The position numbers and the translations under genes were made by a program. DNA of 64,000 bases from positions 1 through 64,000 of the forward strand of contig JAJYRA010000034.1 in NCBI GenBank assembly GCA_021794355.1, in the 5' to 3' direction. This document shows positions 8,950 to 17,563 of this stretch, in pieces. The stretch is from Thermoplasmata archaeon (GTDB taxonomy: Archaea; Thermoplasmatota; Thermoplasmata; Thermoplasmatales; Thermoplasmataceae). The stretch's first letter is position 1. The number at the start of each line of letters is the position of its first letter. The notes under the pieces are model-generated. The model did no database searches. It was given only the letters and a program-made list of their open reading frames with translations, and was not told the origin of the DNA.

Positions 8950-9563
8950 TGGATTTTTTCAACTTGAATCTTCAGAGGTACCACTCGCAGAGGGAAGAAT
9001 TTATAGTTTCAATTTTGGTATTCGGACTTGCCCTGTCTGTAGCTTACAGCAGAATATTTGCCGGAATAACCTCTGAAAGATTTCTGCTCATATTACTTCC
9101 TGTGGGTTTGCTTTCATCCCTAATCTCCATTGGTTCCAGCTTTGCCGTTAAGAAATACGTTTCCCAGAGGTATGGATATAAAGTTCACTTCACGATATAT
9201 ACCATTGGTCTCATATTGACTCTTTTAACCTCTATTTTCGGTTTCATAATTTCATTGCCTGGCAGTGCGAGATTGAGGAATATTAATAATAGAGAGATAG
9301 AAGGAAAGATATCCCTATCTTCTCCAGTAACCAATATGATCCTAGGTTTAATTTTCATATCTACCAGTTTTTTCACATCAGGAATGATAAAAGAGTCTCT
9401 TGATATATTCAGTGGGTCTAATCTGGTGGTGGCCTTTTTCAGTCTCTTTCCATTTCCTCCCTTGGATGGTTACAGTATTCTCAAATGGAACTTTTATTTA
9501 TATCTTGTTTCGTTGGCATTTTCAATCACTTTTATCGTAATTATAGGTCATGGATTTATTTAA
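8949..9563 (+). CDS. Site-2 protease (M50) homologue lacking the HExxH motif
   Basis: A 204-residue polytopic membrane protein. It retains the M50 landmarks SPVTNMILG (about 125-133) and FPFPPLDGYSIL (about 168-178, with the Asp of the third metal ligand). At the place of the zinc motif, however, it reads SSFAVKKYVSQRYGY where an active archaeal S2P has a HEFAH-type motif followed by RYGY. Both His residues and the catalytic Glu are gone, so it is predicted to be proteolytically dead. Coupled by TAATG to the TPR protein upstream, it may work as a membrane anchor or substrate-binding pseudoprotease (inference). Confidence 0.75.
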   Translation: MDFFNLNLQRYHSQREEFIVSILVFGLALSVAYSRIFAGITSERFLLILLPVGLLSSLISIGSSFAVKKYVSQRYGYKVHFTIYTIGLILTLLTSIFGFIISLPGSARLRNINNREIEGKISLSSPVTNMILGLIFISTSFFTSGMIKESLDIFSGSNLVVAFFSLFPFPPLDGYSILKWNFYLYLVSLAFSITFIVIIGHGFI

Positions 9564-9644
9564 ACTTGAAAATGATGAACAAAGAACCCTAGAAATCGAA
9601 AAGGTAAATAAGGATCATAAAAATCCTTGGTAGGAAGGGATAAA

Positions 9645-10085
9645 ATGGAATGCGAATTATGCGGTAAAAAAACAGATCATTTAAAGAAAGTAAAAATTGA
9701 TGGAGCTGTGATGGCGGTATGTTCAGATTGTGAAAAATTCGGAACACCCCTGGAAAACTACAGGAATAGCCCCATTGCCAAAAAGGTGCAATCTGCGCCA
9801 ACAGTCCAGGTGAATATCAGGCAGCCCCCAATGCATCCTAGAACTCCAGTAAAAAGGACAAAAAAAGACGTTAATATCGAGGAACTGGAAATCGTACCAG
9901 ATTTTGCAGAGATTATAAGGCTATCACGTGAAGGAATAGGCTTATCACAGGAGGAGTTTGCAGCCAAAATAAAGGAAAAAAGAACTTCAATTGCCGCAAT
10001 AGAGAGAGGAAGCCTTAAACCAGATATTAAAACTGCCAGAAAAATAGAGTTATTTCTCAAGGTAAAATTGGTGGAGAAATTCTAA
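9645..10085 (+). CDS. mbf1: Archaeal multiprotein bridging factor 1 (MBF1)
   Basis: Transcription co-activator homologue that in eukaryotes bridges TBP and activators, and in archaea associates with ribosomes or the basal machinery. The N-terminus is a zinc ribbon (CELCGKK and CSDCEKF), followed by a flexible proline-rich linker and a C-terminal XRE-type helix-turn-helix (LSQEEFAAKI, TSIAAIERGSLKPD). The ATG at 9645 is preferred over a TTG 18 bases upstream because the first Cys lies three residues after it and a purine-rich GGAAGGG precedes it. Confidence 0.93.
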   Translation: MECELCGKKTDHLKKVKIDGAVMAVCSDCEKFGTPLENYRNSPIAKKVQSAPTVQVNIRQPPMHPRTPVKRTKKDVNIEELEIVPDFAEIIRLSREGIGLSQEEFAAKIKEKRTSIAAIERGSLKPDIKTARKIELFLKVKLVEKF

Positions 10086-10128
10086 CTCGAAACATAAACT
10101 ATTAATAAAAATTAACAATTGGTCATTT

Positions 10129-10377
10129 ATGAGCGAGGGTGCCAGAATAGTATCGATCTTCCTTATTATTTCTATTATTGTTGGAATAGTAAGTGGAATA
10201 TTGTTAACATGGTTTTTAGCGGGATACGAGGCAACAACTCAGGGGCAGATCGAAGCAGTTTATGGATCACCATTTTACGCTGCTGGTATAGCATCAGGAG
10301 TGTTTACCAGTTTGTTGTTATTTTATCCTGTGTATAAGAAGGGAGACAGAAGCCATCAGTGGGAGGATTTTAGATGA
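10129..10377 (+). CDS. Small two-helix membrane protein of the oxidase operon
   Basis: An 82-residue protein with two hydrophobic segments (residues about 8-30 and 46-68) and a charged C-terminus. It overlaps the start of the CuA subunit gene by four bases (ATGA), so it is the first gene of the oxidase operon and probably an accessory or structural subunit. No motif allows a more exact name. A TATA-like TATTAATAAA lies about 25 bp upstream. Confidence 0.7.
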   Translation: MSEGARIVSIFLIISIIVGIVSGILLTWFLAGYEATTQGQIEAVYGSPFYAAGIASGVFTSLLLFYPVYKKGDRSHQWEDFR

Positions 10378-10853
10378 ATAAAAAAATGAAAATTGAAGCA
10401 ATGTGGATTATAGGTGTTCTTGTGGTGCTGGCAGCGGCAGCAGGATTAAACGTTTATACAACTGGATTACCTGCATTTTCAATAGCCACAAAGGAAACGT
10501 CAGGTACACATATAAACCCAAGTAACCATGTAATAGAAGTACAGGGAGAACAGTGGGCATGGGTATTTACAAAGGAAAATTCTACGGGCATTCATACATG
10601 TACAGATTCATTGACCATTCATGTCAATACAACTTATACATTGGTGGTCAGTTCAACTAAAGGTTCCCATAAATTAGCAGTGATTCATGATCTTTATATT
10701 GCCCAGTTCGACATTCAGGTATATGCCGTTCCAGGTCAGAATAATACGGTCACATTTACACCAATTCACACTGGAACTTTCATATTCGAATGCGTTGAGT
10801 ACTGCGGCTATGATCATTACATAATGAGAGGGTATCTGACGGTGGTGAAGTAA
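10374..10853 (+). CDS. coxB: Heme-copper oxidase subunit II with CuA site
   Basis: Electron-entry subunit of the terminal oxidase. A single N-terminal membrane anchor (about residues 8-27) is followed by an extracytoplasmic cupredoxin domain. The binuclear CuA site is complete: His105, then Cys140-x-Glu142-x-Cys144-x3-His148-x2-Met151; the 35-residue gap between His and the first Cys is the canonical one. At 159 residues it is short, like type-B and archaeal subunits with one transmembrane helix. Its partner donor is probably the blue copper protein two genes downstream, since no cytochrome c gene is nearby. Confidence 0.94.
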   Translation: MNKKMKIEAMWIIGVLVVLAAAAGLNVYTTGLPAFSIATKETSGTHINPSNHVIEVQGEQWAWVFTKENSTGIHTCTDSLTIHVNTTYTLVVSSTKGSHKLAVIHDLYIAQFDIQVYAVPGQNNTVTFTPIHTGTFIFECVEYCGYDHYIMRGYLTVVK

Positions 10854-12577
10854 TGTCGGTAACGACCACGTTGATTGAGATATCAGTTATAATGTCCATA
10901 ATGTTCGCCATACTGTTTTTCATGTATTACAAATACCTTACAGGAAAAACTGAAGCAGATGTACTGGCGGATGAAAACAACTATTACGATTATGGTTCAT
11001 ATTTAAGAGAGAATAAAAGAAAGGGAGGATTTCTTTCAACAAACAATTTCATATTGAACGACTCCAAAAGTATAGGAATGAGATATATAATGACCGCACT
11101 CACCTTTTTCTTTATTGCAGGTTCCTTTGGCCTTTTAATGAGGGTGAGTTTAATTCAGCCAAATCCAACCCTATTTTCCGGGAGGGAAGTTCTCTACGAT
11201 GTGTTAACAACAGAACACGCTACCTTAATGATATACATGTGGGCACTTGGAGGTGCAATGGGAATAGCATATTACCTCCTTCCATCGTTCCTGAAGGTGA
11301 AGGCAGATAAATACGGTTCCATATCTTCCACCGCTTACTGGATCTATCTTCTTGGAGGGGTTTTCATTCTTCTATCCAGAACCTCAACAAGGTGGTATTT
11401 CTATCCACCACTGGCTCTTCAGCTTAACCCCTATGGGGCAGGTGCCTACAACTGGCTTGCAGTTATAGGGCTTGAAATGATATTCATCGGAATAACCATA
11501 GCTGCCATAGTTGTTGTTAGAATGATCATTCTGGACAGGGGAGAGAATGTACCACTCACAAAAATGCCACTGTTTGCATGGAGTGTATTATTTACATTAT
11601 TGATGTTTTTAGCATCTGCACCATTCCTCATGTCAGCTCTTGTCATGTTGTTCTATGACTTCTTTAATCCCATATTCTTCACCGGAGTTGCAGGAGCTAG
11701 TTCACCCCTATCATTTACTGAACTGTTCTGGATATGGGGGCATCCCATAGTTTATATAGCCATCCTGCCAGAATTTGGCCTAATTTATGAAATCATACCC
11801 AAGTTTACAGGAAAGAAGATATTTAGTTATACATCAGGAGTAATAGGCTTGGCTCTTTTAATGCCTCTATCAGAGTTGGTATGGGGGCATCATCTCCTTA
11901 ACTCCGGGTTCGGATTACAATGGGGATTATTCTTCTCTACGGCCTCATTCCTGGTGGTAATACCATCAGCCATTACCATATTTAACTATATAGCTTCCCT
12001 GTGGTCCGCTGATAAGATCAGACTGTCCACACCCATGTTGTTTGTGGTCAACGGCATATTTGATTTTATTATTGGAGGAATAACAGGAGTAATGCAAGCC
12101 ATGCTTGTGGTAAACATTCAGGTGCATGGCACGTACTGGGTAACCGGGCATTTCCATTTCATATTCATGGGAATCACGACTGGAATCATATTTGCCAGTG
12201 TTTATATGCTTTGGCCTACAATTACCAGGGGAAGGAAATATGACCAGCATCTCGCTACCTGGCATTTCACACTCACCGCCATAGGTTCGTTCGTCATGTC
12301 AATGGGGTGGACAGTTGGAGGATTTCTCGGAATGCCAAGGTTTGTTTCTGGATATTTTGCAAGATTTCAGGTTTATCAGGATATTGCCATAGCAGGAGGC
12401 GTTATTATCGGAATTGGACAGCTGTTTTTCCTCGCGAACCTCATAAAGTCATTGCTTGACGAGCCTAGTACAACTACCAATAATGCATTCGAGGATGAAT
12501 ACACAGGAGACGAGAATGAGGTCGGGTCCAATGAGCCGGAACCCTTAAAAAATCCAACAGCAGTGGGAGGTGAATAA
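10853..12577 (+). CDS. coxA: Heme-copper terminal oxidase subunit I
   Basis: Catalytic subunit that reduces O2 at a heme/CuB centre and pumps protons. About 14 membrane helices in 574 residues. The metal ligands are all visible: His122 (TEHATL, low-spin heme), His297 and Tyr301 (GHPIVY, CuB ligand and cross-linked Tyr), His346-His347 (WGHH, CuB), His433 and His435 (GHFHF, high-spin and low-spin heme). The GHPIVY form without the Glu of A-type enzymes places it with the B-like oxidases. It starts within the TAATG overlap with subunit II and ends in a Glu/Asp-rich cytoplasmic tail. Confidence 0.95.
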   Translation: MSVTTTLIEISVIMSIMFAILFFMYYKYLTGKTEADVLADENNYYDYGSYLRENKRKGGFLSTNNFILNDSKSIGMRYIMTALTFFFIAGSFGLLMRVSLIQPNPTLFSGREVLYDVLTTEHATLMIYMWALGGAMGIAYYLLPSFLKVKADKYGSISSTAYWIYLLGGVFILLSRTSTRWYFYPPLALQLNPYGAGAYNWLAVIGLEMIFIGITIAAIVVVRMIILDRGENVPLTKMPLFAWSVLFTLLMFLASAPFLMSALVMLFYDFFNPIFFTGVAGASSPLSFTELFWIWGHPIVYIAILPEFGLIYEIIPKFTGKKIFSYTSGVIGLALLMPLSELVWGHHLLNSGFGLQWGLFFSTASFLVVIPSAITIFNYIASLWSADKIRLSTPMLFVVNGIFDFIIGGITGVMQAMLVVNIQVHGTYWVTGHFHFIFMGITTGIIFASVYMLWPTITRGRKYDQHLATWHFTLTAIGSFVMSMGWTVGGFLGMPRFVSGYFARFQVYQDIAIAGGVIIGIGQLFFLANLIKSLLDEPSTTTNNAFEDEYTGDENEVGSNEPEPLKNPTAVGGE

Positions 12578-12578
12578 G

Positions 12579-13250
12579 ATGAATAAAGGAAAATTAGGAG
12601 CAGTATACGGAATAGTAATAGTTTTATTGATAGGCATGTCTTTAACCTTTGTGTTATCAGCGCCTACATCTTCTGGGGGTGGATTGTTAGATCCAGCCGG
12701 ATTAAAAACTAAGGGCACTATTGATCAGACAATTTACGCTGATGCAGGTGGATGGAATTATTCCCACGGAGCAATCAACCCCACTCTGTATTTCCCATTG
12801 GACTACAAGATATGTTTCACTGTTATAGAGGAGGACAATTTGCCTCACACATTAACCCTGAATAAAGATTCTAAATATGCCCCAGGAACAGCTCTGACTA
12901 CATATGAAAATGGAGCCACTGCTCTTACCCTAATAACCACAGGGCAATTAACACAAATACCAGGTCATTCAGCAAAAGCGTCTTATATATTCTTCCAACC
13001 GGGAAATTATACCTACTGGTGCACCGTACACCCAACAACCATGCTTGCTAGGATTCAGGTGAACGGAACTGCCAGTGGTTCAGCTGCCACATCCATTGTT
13101 TCGCAACCAATCAACCAAAACAGTGGAAACCACCATTCATCACAATCAAATCCACTCATATCAGCACTCAATCATTTCGATAGTTCAAGTCTGTCTATCC
13201 TGATTAAAACGGACCAAAATATCCTGGCAAGAGATCTTCCGGTGTTCTAG
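12579..13250 (+). CDS. Membrane-anchored blue (type 1) copper protein
   Basis: Cupredoxin likely to donate electrons to the CuA subunit. An N-terminal hydrophobic segment (about residues 8-28) anchors it outside the membrane; the copper ligands are His90 (NLPHTL), Cys148, His151 and Met155 (C-x2-H-x3-M), as in plastocyanin/halocyanin-type proteins. A low-complexity Ser/Asn tail follows. The ATG at 12579 is chosen because GGAGGTGA sits seven bases before it; a GTG nine bases upstream lies inside that ribosome-binding site. Placement in the oxidase operon supports the role. Confidence 0.85.
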   Translation: MNKGKLGAVYGIVIVLLIGMSLTFVLSAPTSSGGGLLDPAGLKTKGTIDQTIYADAGGWNYSHGAINPTLYFPLDYKICFTVIEEDNLPHTLTLNKDSKYAPGTALTTYENGATALTLITTGQLTQIPGHSAKASYIFFQPGNYTYWCTVHPTTMLARIQVNGTASGSAATSIVSQPINQNSGNHHSSQSNPLISALNHFDSSSLSILIKTDQNILARDLPVF

Positions 13251-14132
13251 TTGGATGAAAAACTAAATTTTTCCTTTTTTAACAACATTTTTAAATTGGA
13301 GATTACATTTTTAATTGATCTGGTAGCCGTCGCCGGTTTTTTTACCTATACTGGTTCATTCAGGAATATTGGCTATATCCTGCCGCTCCTTATTTCCGGA
13401 TCTCTTGCATCCATGGCTTCAGGAGTATTCAACAACATATATGATACGGATATTGATGCCAAGATGCCCAGGGTCTCCAATAGAAGACAGGTTGTATCTG
13501 CTAATAGAGGTAAAATGATTGCCTTGTTGATTATTCTATTCACATCGTCGATGATAGTCGGGTTCAGATTTTTAAACTATCTCTCGGTAGTCTTCATAAT
13601 ACTTGGGTTCATAAGTTACGCATTTTTATATACTGTCGTACTGAAAAGGCGAACAGATCTCAATATAGTTTTTGGAGGCATTGCCGGTAGTTTTCCCGCA
13701 CTGGCTGGATCTGCGGCAATAAACGGTACCATTACACCAGCTGCCATATTCATAGCCATACTGGTATTTGTCTGGACTCCAACCCATTTCTGGTCCCTGG
13801 CAATAAAATATAAGGATGACTACAAGGAGGCAAATATACCCATGTTGCCAGCAGTAAAAGGCATATCCGTAACCAGATCGTATATTCTTCTCAACTCCGT
13901 TTTCCTTGCCATAATCACCATATTTCCTTTTGTATATCCAAAAATAGGTTTAAATCTCATATATGGAATAGCTTCCATTCCGCTGGCCCTATGGATCCTG
14001 ATCCCGTCATATTATTATTTCAGGAAAAAGGGGGAGGCCAGGGAATACCGAAAGTTATTCTCGTATACCAATGGTTACCTGACACTGGCTTTAATCCTAA
14101 TTATAATATCTTCTTTTTCCATTACATTCTGA
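13251..14132 (+). CDS. ctaB: Protoheme IX farnesyltransferase (heme O synthase)
   Basis: UbiA-family prenyltransferase that attaches a farnesyl-type chain to heme b to make heme O for the oxidase. The prenyl-diphosphate-binding motif NNIYDTDIDAKMPR (residues about 62-75) and the second Asp-rich loop near KYKDDYKEANIPML are intact, with about nine membrane helices. The frame begins with TTG directly after the stop of the copper protein gene (TAGTTG); no in-frame ATG exists until far into the first helices, so TTG is the best start. Confidence 0.92.
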   Translation: MDEKLNFSFFNNIFKLEITFLIDLVAVAGFFTYTGSFRNIGYILPLLISGSLASMASGVFNNIYDTDIDAKMPRVSNRRQVVSANRGKMIALLIILFTSSMIVGFRFLNYLSVVFIILGFISYAFLYTVVLKRRTDLNIVFGGIAGSFPALAGSAAINGTITPAAIFIAILVFVWTPTHFWSLAIKYKDDYKEANIPMLPAVKGISVTRSYILLNSVFLAIITIFPFVYPKIGLNLIYGIASIPLALWILIPSYYYFRKKGEAREYRKLFSYTNGYLTLALILIIISSFSITF

Positions 14133-14136
14133 GATC

Positions 14137-14772
14137 ATGAATAAACGTGGAACATTTGTTTTTGGAATCGGGGTAATACTCCTTTCCATCGTTATCAATT
14201 TTTCCATATACAGATTCAGTAATCTGGGTTCATATCTTTTTTATATGATACTGATTGAGCCAATTTTTGCATTAATAATTCTTGCAATATACGGAGCAAA
14301 TGGGAAGAGAATACTTCAAGGAGTTATATCTGTTAAATGGGGCCTTTTCCTCGTTACAGTAATTTTCATCTGGACTTATATTGTACTTGTCATGAAACTG
14401 GGTCTTACAGAAGTTAAGTATCTTTTTGAAAGTCTTTATTATCCGGCTTTTTTTGAGCAGGTTATCTTTGCAATGATCGGTATCGAAACCTTTTCCCTTT
14501 ATCTGAGGAGAGGTACTTCAATCATCCTTTCCGCCATATTTTATGAGGCATATTACTTCGTTGTTTTGATCAATGCTCTACCCGGATTCCCCGGGATTTA
14601 CGCCCCACTCTTTGTGCTGGATTCATTCGCAATAGGTCTTATCTACATAGGGATATATGCACTGAGCAAATCTGTCTATGCTGCCATGGCACTGGAGATC
14701 AGCCTCATAATGATGATCGTTTTCATTCCACCAATTCCTGCGGCATTTTTCTACTCATTGGTTCCATCTTAA
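14137..14772 (+). CDS. Polytopic membrane protein, possibly a degenerate CPBP-family member
   Basis: A 211-residue protein with about six to seven membrane helices, four bases after ctaB and so probably in the oxidase operon. The segment FFEQVIFAMIGIETF followed by SIILSAIFYEAYYF is placed like motifs 1 and 2 of CPBP (Abi) intramembrane proteases, but the second Glu, the Arg and the His are not conserved, so peptidase activity is unlikely. The family assignment is weak. It ends before a hairpin between the convergent genes. Confidence 0.6.
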   Translation: MNKRGTFVFGIGVILLSIVINFSIYRFSNLGSYLFYMILIEPIFALIILAIYGANGKRILQGVISVKWGLFLVTVIFIWTYIVLVMKLGLTEVKYLFESLYYPAFFEQVIFAMIGIETFSLYLRRGTSIILSAIFYEAYYFVVLINALPGFPGIYAPLFVLDSFAIGLIYIGIYALSKSVYAAMALEISLIMMIVFIPPIPAAFFYSLVPS

Positions 14773-14778
14773 ATATTA

Positions 14779-14796
14779 TGGGTCGTCGCTGACCCA
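14779..14796. terminator. Hairpin between convergent genes
   Basis: A perfect 6-bp stem TGGGTC/GACCCA with a six-base loop, midway between the stop codons at 14772 and 14817. Its position suggests a terminator or transcript-end structure serving both strands, though archaeal termination mostly depends on T-runs. Confidence 0.4.
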
Positions 14797-14816
14797 TCAA
14801 ATGTCATTGAAATTAT

Positions 14817-16637
14817 TCATATTACTGGGGTCAATTTTTTACCCTTTGTTATTCTCCACTCAAGAACGAAATCCACTGTGCTCAGGATTATAAGAAGAAA
14901 TATAAAAATTGAGAATATCTGAAAGGATAGATTCTTACCAATGGTGAGATAAAATATTTTCAGGCCCTCTGTCGCTTTCAATTCAATGTTGATAAACGCA
15001 TCTGATAGAAAAATTATGGCCAGCATGGAAGACATGAAAAGTTTCAATGCGGCAGATTCCATATTGATCAGATTATGTATGAGGTAAGCCACCGATATGA
15101 TCAGAACTGAGAATAACACCACTTCAGGTTCCACAAAATAATTGAATGCACCAAAGGTAAAGGTCAAGAATCCGACTAAAACTGGGAAAAAAATACCATT
15201 TTTCTTACCCAGTTCTTTCCTGTAACGTGTGCCGGAGATTGAAATTATTCCAAGGCTGATCAGTACCATGAAGTCCGTTATACTCAAAAGGAAATTTTCC
15301 CCGGATGCTGCAAGAATGATGATAAAAAATAGGGTAAATAACCAGGAATATTTAGTAAGGCTGTAAGGGAAAATTCTATCCTCACCCAGAGACCTGAGAT
15401 GGCGGGATGCGGCAAGAAAGGCAGGTACAAAGGTTGTGAGTGTTGCTATTATAAATGCAATGATCATCAAAAATAACCATATGGTTCCTCCGGTTCTCTG
15501 TGCTATGAGAAAGGCTGGAATAGAACTGCTGTCAATTCCGGTCCCTCTCGATTGGGTAAGGAGAACGACCACAGAATAAATAATATTGATGGATGATGAT
15601 ATGATAACTGTGAATATCATCGTCCATTTTATGGTCTGGTCCTTTCCAATGGTGAGTGTCTTTTTTATGCCTCTTATTTTTATCACACTTTGTTCCTTAA
15701 CATTTCTCTGAAAAGCCATTATTTCTTGAAACCCAAAAAATAGAATGAAAAGGTAACCTGTATCGATGAGTATATCCTGTAGCCAATTTCCGGAAAAGGA
15801 GAAGAAAAGATGTGTGGACAGATGGGGTGAAGAATGAAAAATAGATCCTTCCTCTGCAATAAGGACAACTGCCATTATGACAATCATTACCAGCTGTACC
15901 CTTCCTATAAGTCTCTCATATCGTTCCTCGAAGAAGGCATTTACAATAAACCAGACAACAAACATGGCAAGGATTATATAAACAATCATTGAGGAGATCG
16001 TTGATTTTCCGATGGCGCTATCAGGAATGATAATTAACAGAAGATCAAAGAAGATTATTACACAATAGGCTGATAGGGCTGAATTTGCTACCCACATGGA
16101 AATCCTGCTTATGAAATACCTGACCGAAGAAACACCGTATGCTTCCCTAACAAAGGCGGGTCCACCAACAATATCCCTGCCATTACTTTTGTGATGCTCG
16201 TAAACATCAAAGTAAACCTTAGCCATCAGTAGGGATGTAAAAGATGCAACAATGAGAGATACTGTGGAAATTATACCATATTGAAGGGCATTTTCTGGAA
16301 TGAGTATGAACAGGGGTGATCCGAGGGTCGAACCCACACCAATGGACAATATTACGAAGAACCCGTAAACAGGGTTCGGTTTACCCCTTATTCTTGGTCG
16401 GGAAAATTTTATCCTCAGGGACTTGGGGAAGGAAACTGTAAGATATAGGCTGAAAAAGGTCATAGCCATTACTGAAACAAGAAATAGTGACTTATTTATT
16501 GTAAGGTTTGTAAAATCTAACAATACTGACCTATTGCTATATATGAAAACAAGGGAAAAGATAAAAGCAATTAGACTTAAAATGGAAATTAAAAATCTTC
16601 CTACGTATACGTTTCTTATATCCTTCCTGCTGATCAT
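14817..16637 (-). CDS. APC-superfamily amino acid transporter
   Basis: A 606-residue permease with about 14 membrane helices. The N-terminal half has the amino acid/polyamine/organocation pattern: GVGSTLGSPLFILIPENAL in the first unwound helix, and GGPAFVREAYG after it. The first two helices (residues 10-65) precede the APC core as an extension. The substrate cannot be read. It begins four bases after the small membrane protein gene upstream, so the two form an operon and may function together. Confidence 0.82.
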   Translation of the reverse strand: MISRKDIRNVYVGRFLISILSLIAFIFSLVFIYSNRSVLLDFTNLTINKSLFLVSVMAMTFFSLYLTVSFPKSLRIKFSRPRIRGKPNPVYGFFVILSIGVGSTLGSPLFILIPENALQYGIISTVSLIVASFTSLLMAKVYFDVYEHHKSNGRDIVGGPAFVREAYGVSSVRYFISRISMWVANSALSAYCVIIFFDLLLIIIPDSAIGKSTISSMIVYIILAMFVVWFIVNAFFEERYERLIGRVQLVMIVIMAVVLIAEEGSIFHSSPHLSTHLFFSFSGNWLQDILIDTGYLFILFFGFQEIMAFQRNVKEQSVIKIRGIKKTLTIGKDQTIKWTMIFTVIISSSINIIYSVVVLLTQSRGTGIDSSSIPAFLIAQRTGGTIWLFLMIIAFIIATLTTFVPAFLAASRHLRSLGEDRIFPYSLTKYSWLFTLFFIIILAASGENFLLSITDFMVLISLGIISISGTRYRKELGKKNGIFFPVLVGFLTFTFGAFNYFVEPEVVLFSVLIISVAYLIHNLINMESAALKLFMSSMLAIIFLSDAFINIELKATEGLKIFYLTIGKNLSFQIFSIFIFLLIILSTVDFVLEWRITKGKKLTPVI

Positions 16638-16641
16638 CTTT

Positions 16642-17112
16642 CTACCTGAAAAGAAATCTTATGTTCATACGTGCAGTTCTTAAAGTATAAAAAGAGGAAA
16701 GTAAAAGGAGGACAGCTACTATAAAATTTAATGCAATTGTTATTGCAGTTATGCCAGTTAATTGGGACACGCTGTGCAACGCATTCCCATAGTATGAAAG
16801 TAAATACCCTGATGCGTTTGCTCCAAAAAAAGTGGGTACCACAAACAGTATTCCAACCACGAAAAGGAAAGAGGAAAGAAGAAACTCTCCCATGGTTATT
16901 ATAAGTATATTTAAATCTGAGCCTTTCTTCTGTTCCTTGATAAGTTCTATAAATTCCCTCACCTCTTCATTTGTGGAGTTCTCCAGCTTCCTGATAATAT
17001 CAGATCTGGATATCTCAGCTTCCTTATCGCTGAGAATCATCAGCCCCTTGATGTTGACCTCAAGGGAGTCGATTAAAGGATCAAGCAAATCGGTCTTCTT
17101 ATCAGATTCCAT
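16642..17112 (-). CDS. Membrane protein with cytoplasmic helical N-terminus
   Basis: A 156-residue protein. Residues 1-65 are charged and helical (DSLEVNIKGLMIL, STNEEVREFIELIKEQ); the remainder has two to three membrane segments around 72-95 and 122-145 and a basic C-terminal end. I do not recognise a family. It is the first gene of a two-gene operon with the APC transporter and could be an accessory or regulatory subunit. Confidence 0.7.
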   Translation of the reverse strand: MESDKKTDLLDPLIDSLEVNIKGLMILSDKEAEISRSDIIRKLENSTNEEVREFIELIKEQKKGSDLNILIITMGEFLLSSFLFVVGILFVVPTFFGANASGYLLSYYGNALHSVSQLTGITAITIALNFIVAVLLLLSSFYTLRTARMNIRFLFR

Positions 17113-17563
17113 GACCTGACCTCATGATACCAACATTTATAACTTTGTATAACTGGCAATAATATTTGAAATTAGTTAAAAAATTCTCTTTAACGTTTAG
17201 AGGTGGAATTATGCTTTCGGAAATTAAGAATTTAAAGCGGGAGGAGGGTATTTGATCAATTTAAATACAGATGAAATGTTCGGATAGAATACTGTTTCCT
17301 GTTCTTGCGGCACTTGAAGAATCTGATGCTTTTGCATGTACGACTCGGCACCTTCCGGTAGAACGGGAATAAAGCATATGGGAATCTCTTCGGTAATCTT
17401 CGAATCAGGAACTTTCGTGCTAAAACCGGGACAGGGAAATTGAAACCATGTTTGTCAGACAAACATTAACATTATACAGTTTCCGTAAAGTCTTAAAGCT
17501 TTGAAGTAATTACTTAAGTGAGGGATTAGGATAGATACAAACCAACAACATGATGTTGATATA
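17113..17563. other. Intergenic region between divergent genes, with a dyad near 17546
   Basis: 451 bp containing two divergent promoter regions and, in the middle, a somewhat GC-richer stretch (about 17270-17460) with short plus-strand frames of 34 and 23 codons that I cannot support as genes. The only clear signal is the inverted repeat at 17546-17558. Confidence 0.4.
17546..17558. promoter_or_regulatory. Perfect dyad, possible operator
   Basis: CAACAT-G-ATGTTG is a perfect palindrome six bases before the ATG of the coiled-coil protein gene at 17564. If the transcript is leaderless, the dyad lies over the start site, where a repressor would block initiation. No regulator is known. Confidence 0.35.

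Noticed and set aside
17256-17462. A 68-codon minus-strand frame in the divergent intergenic region
   Set aside because: It starts and ends without a ribosome-binding site, is extremely Arg/Lys/Phe-rich and has no context support.
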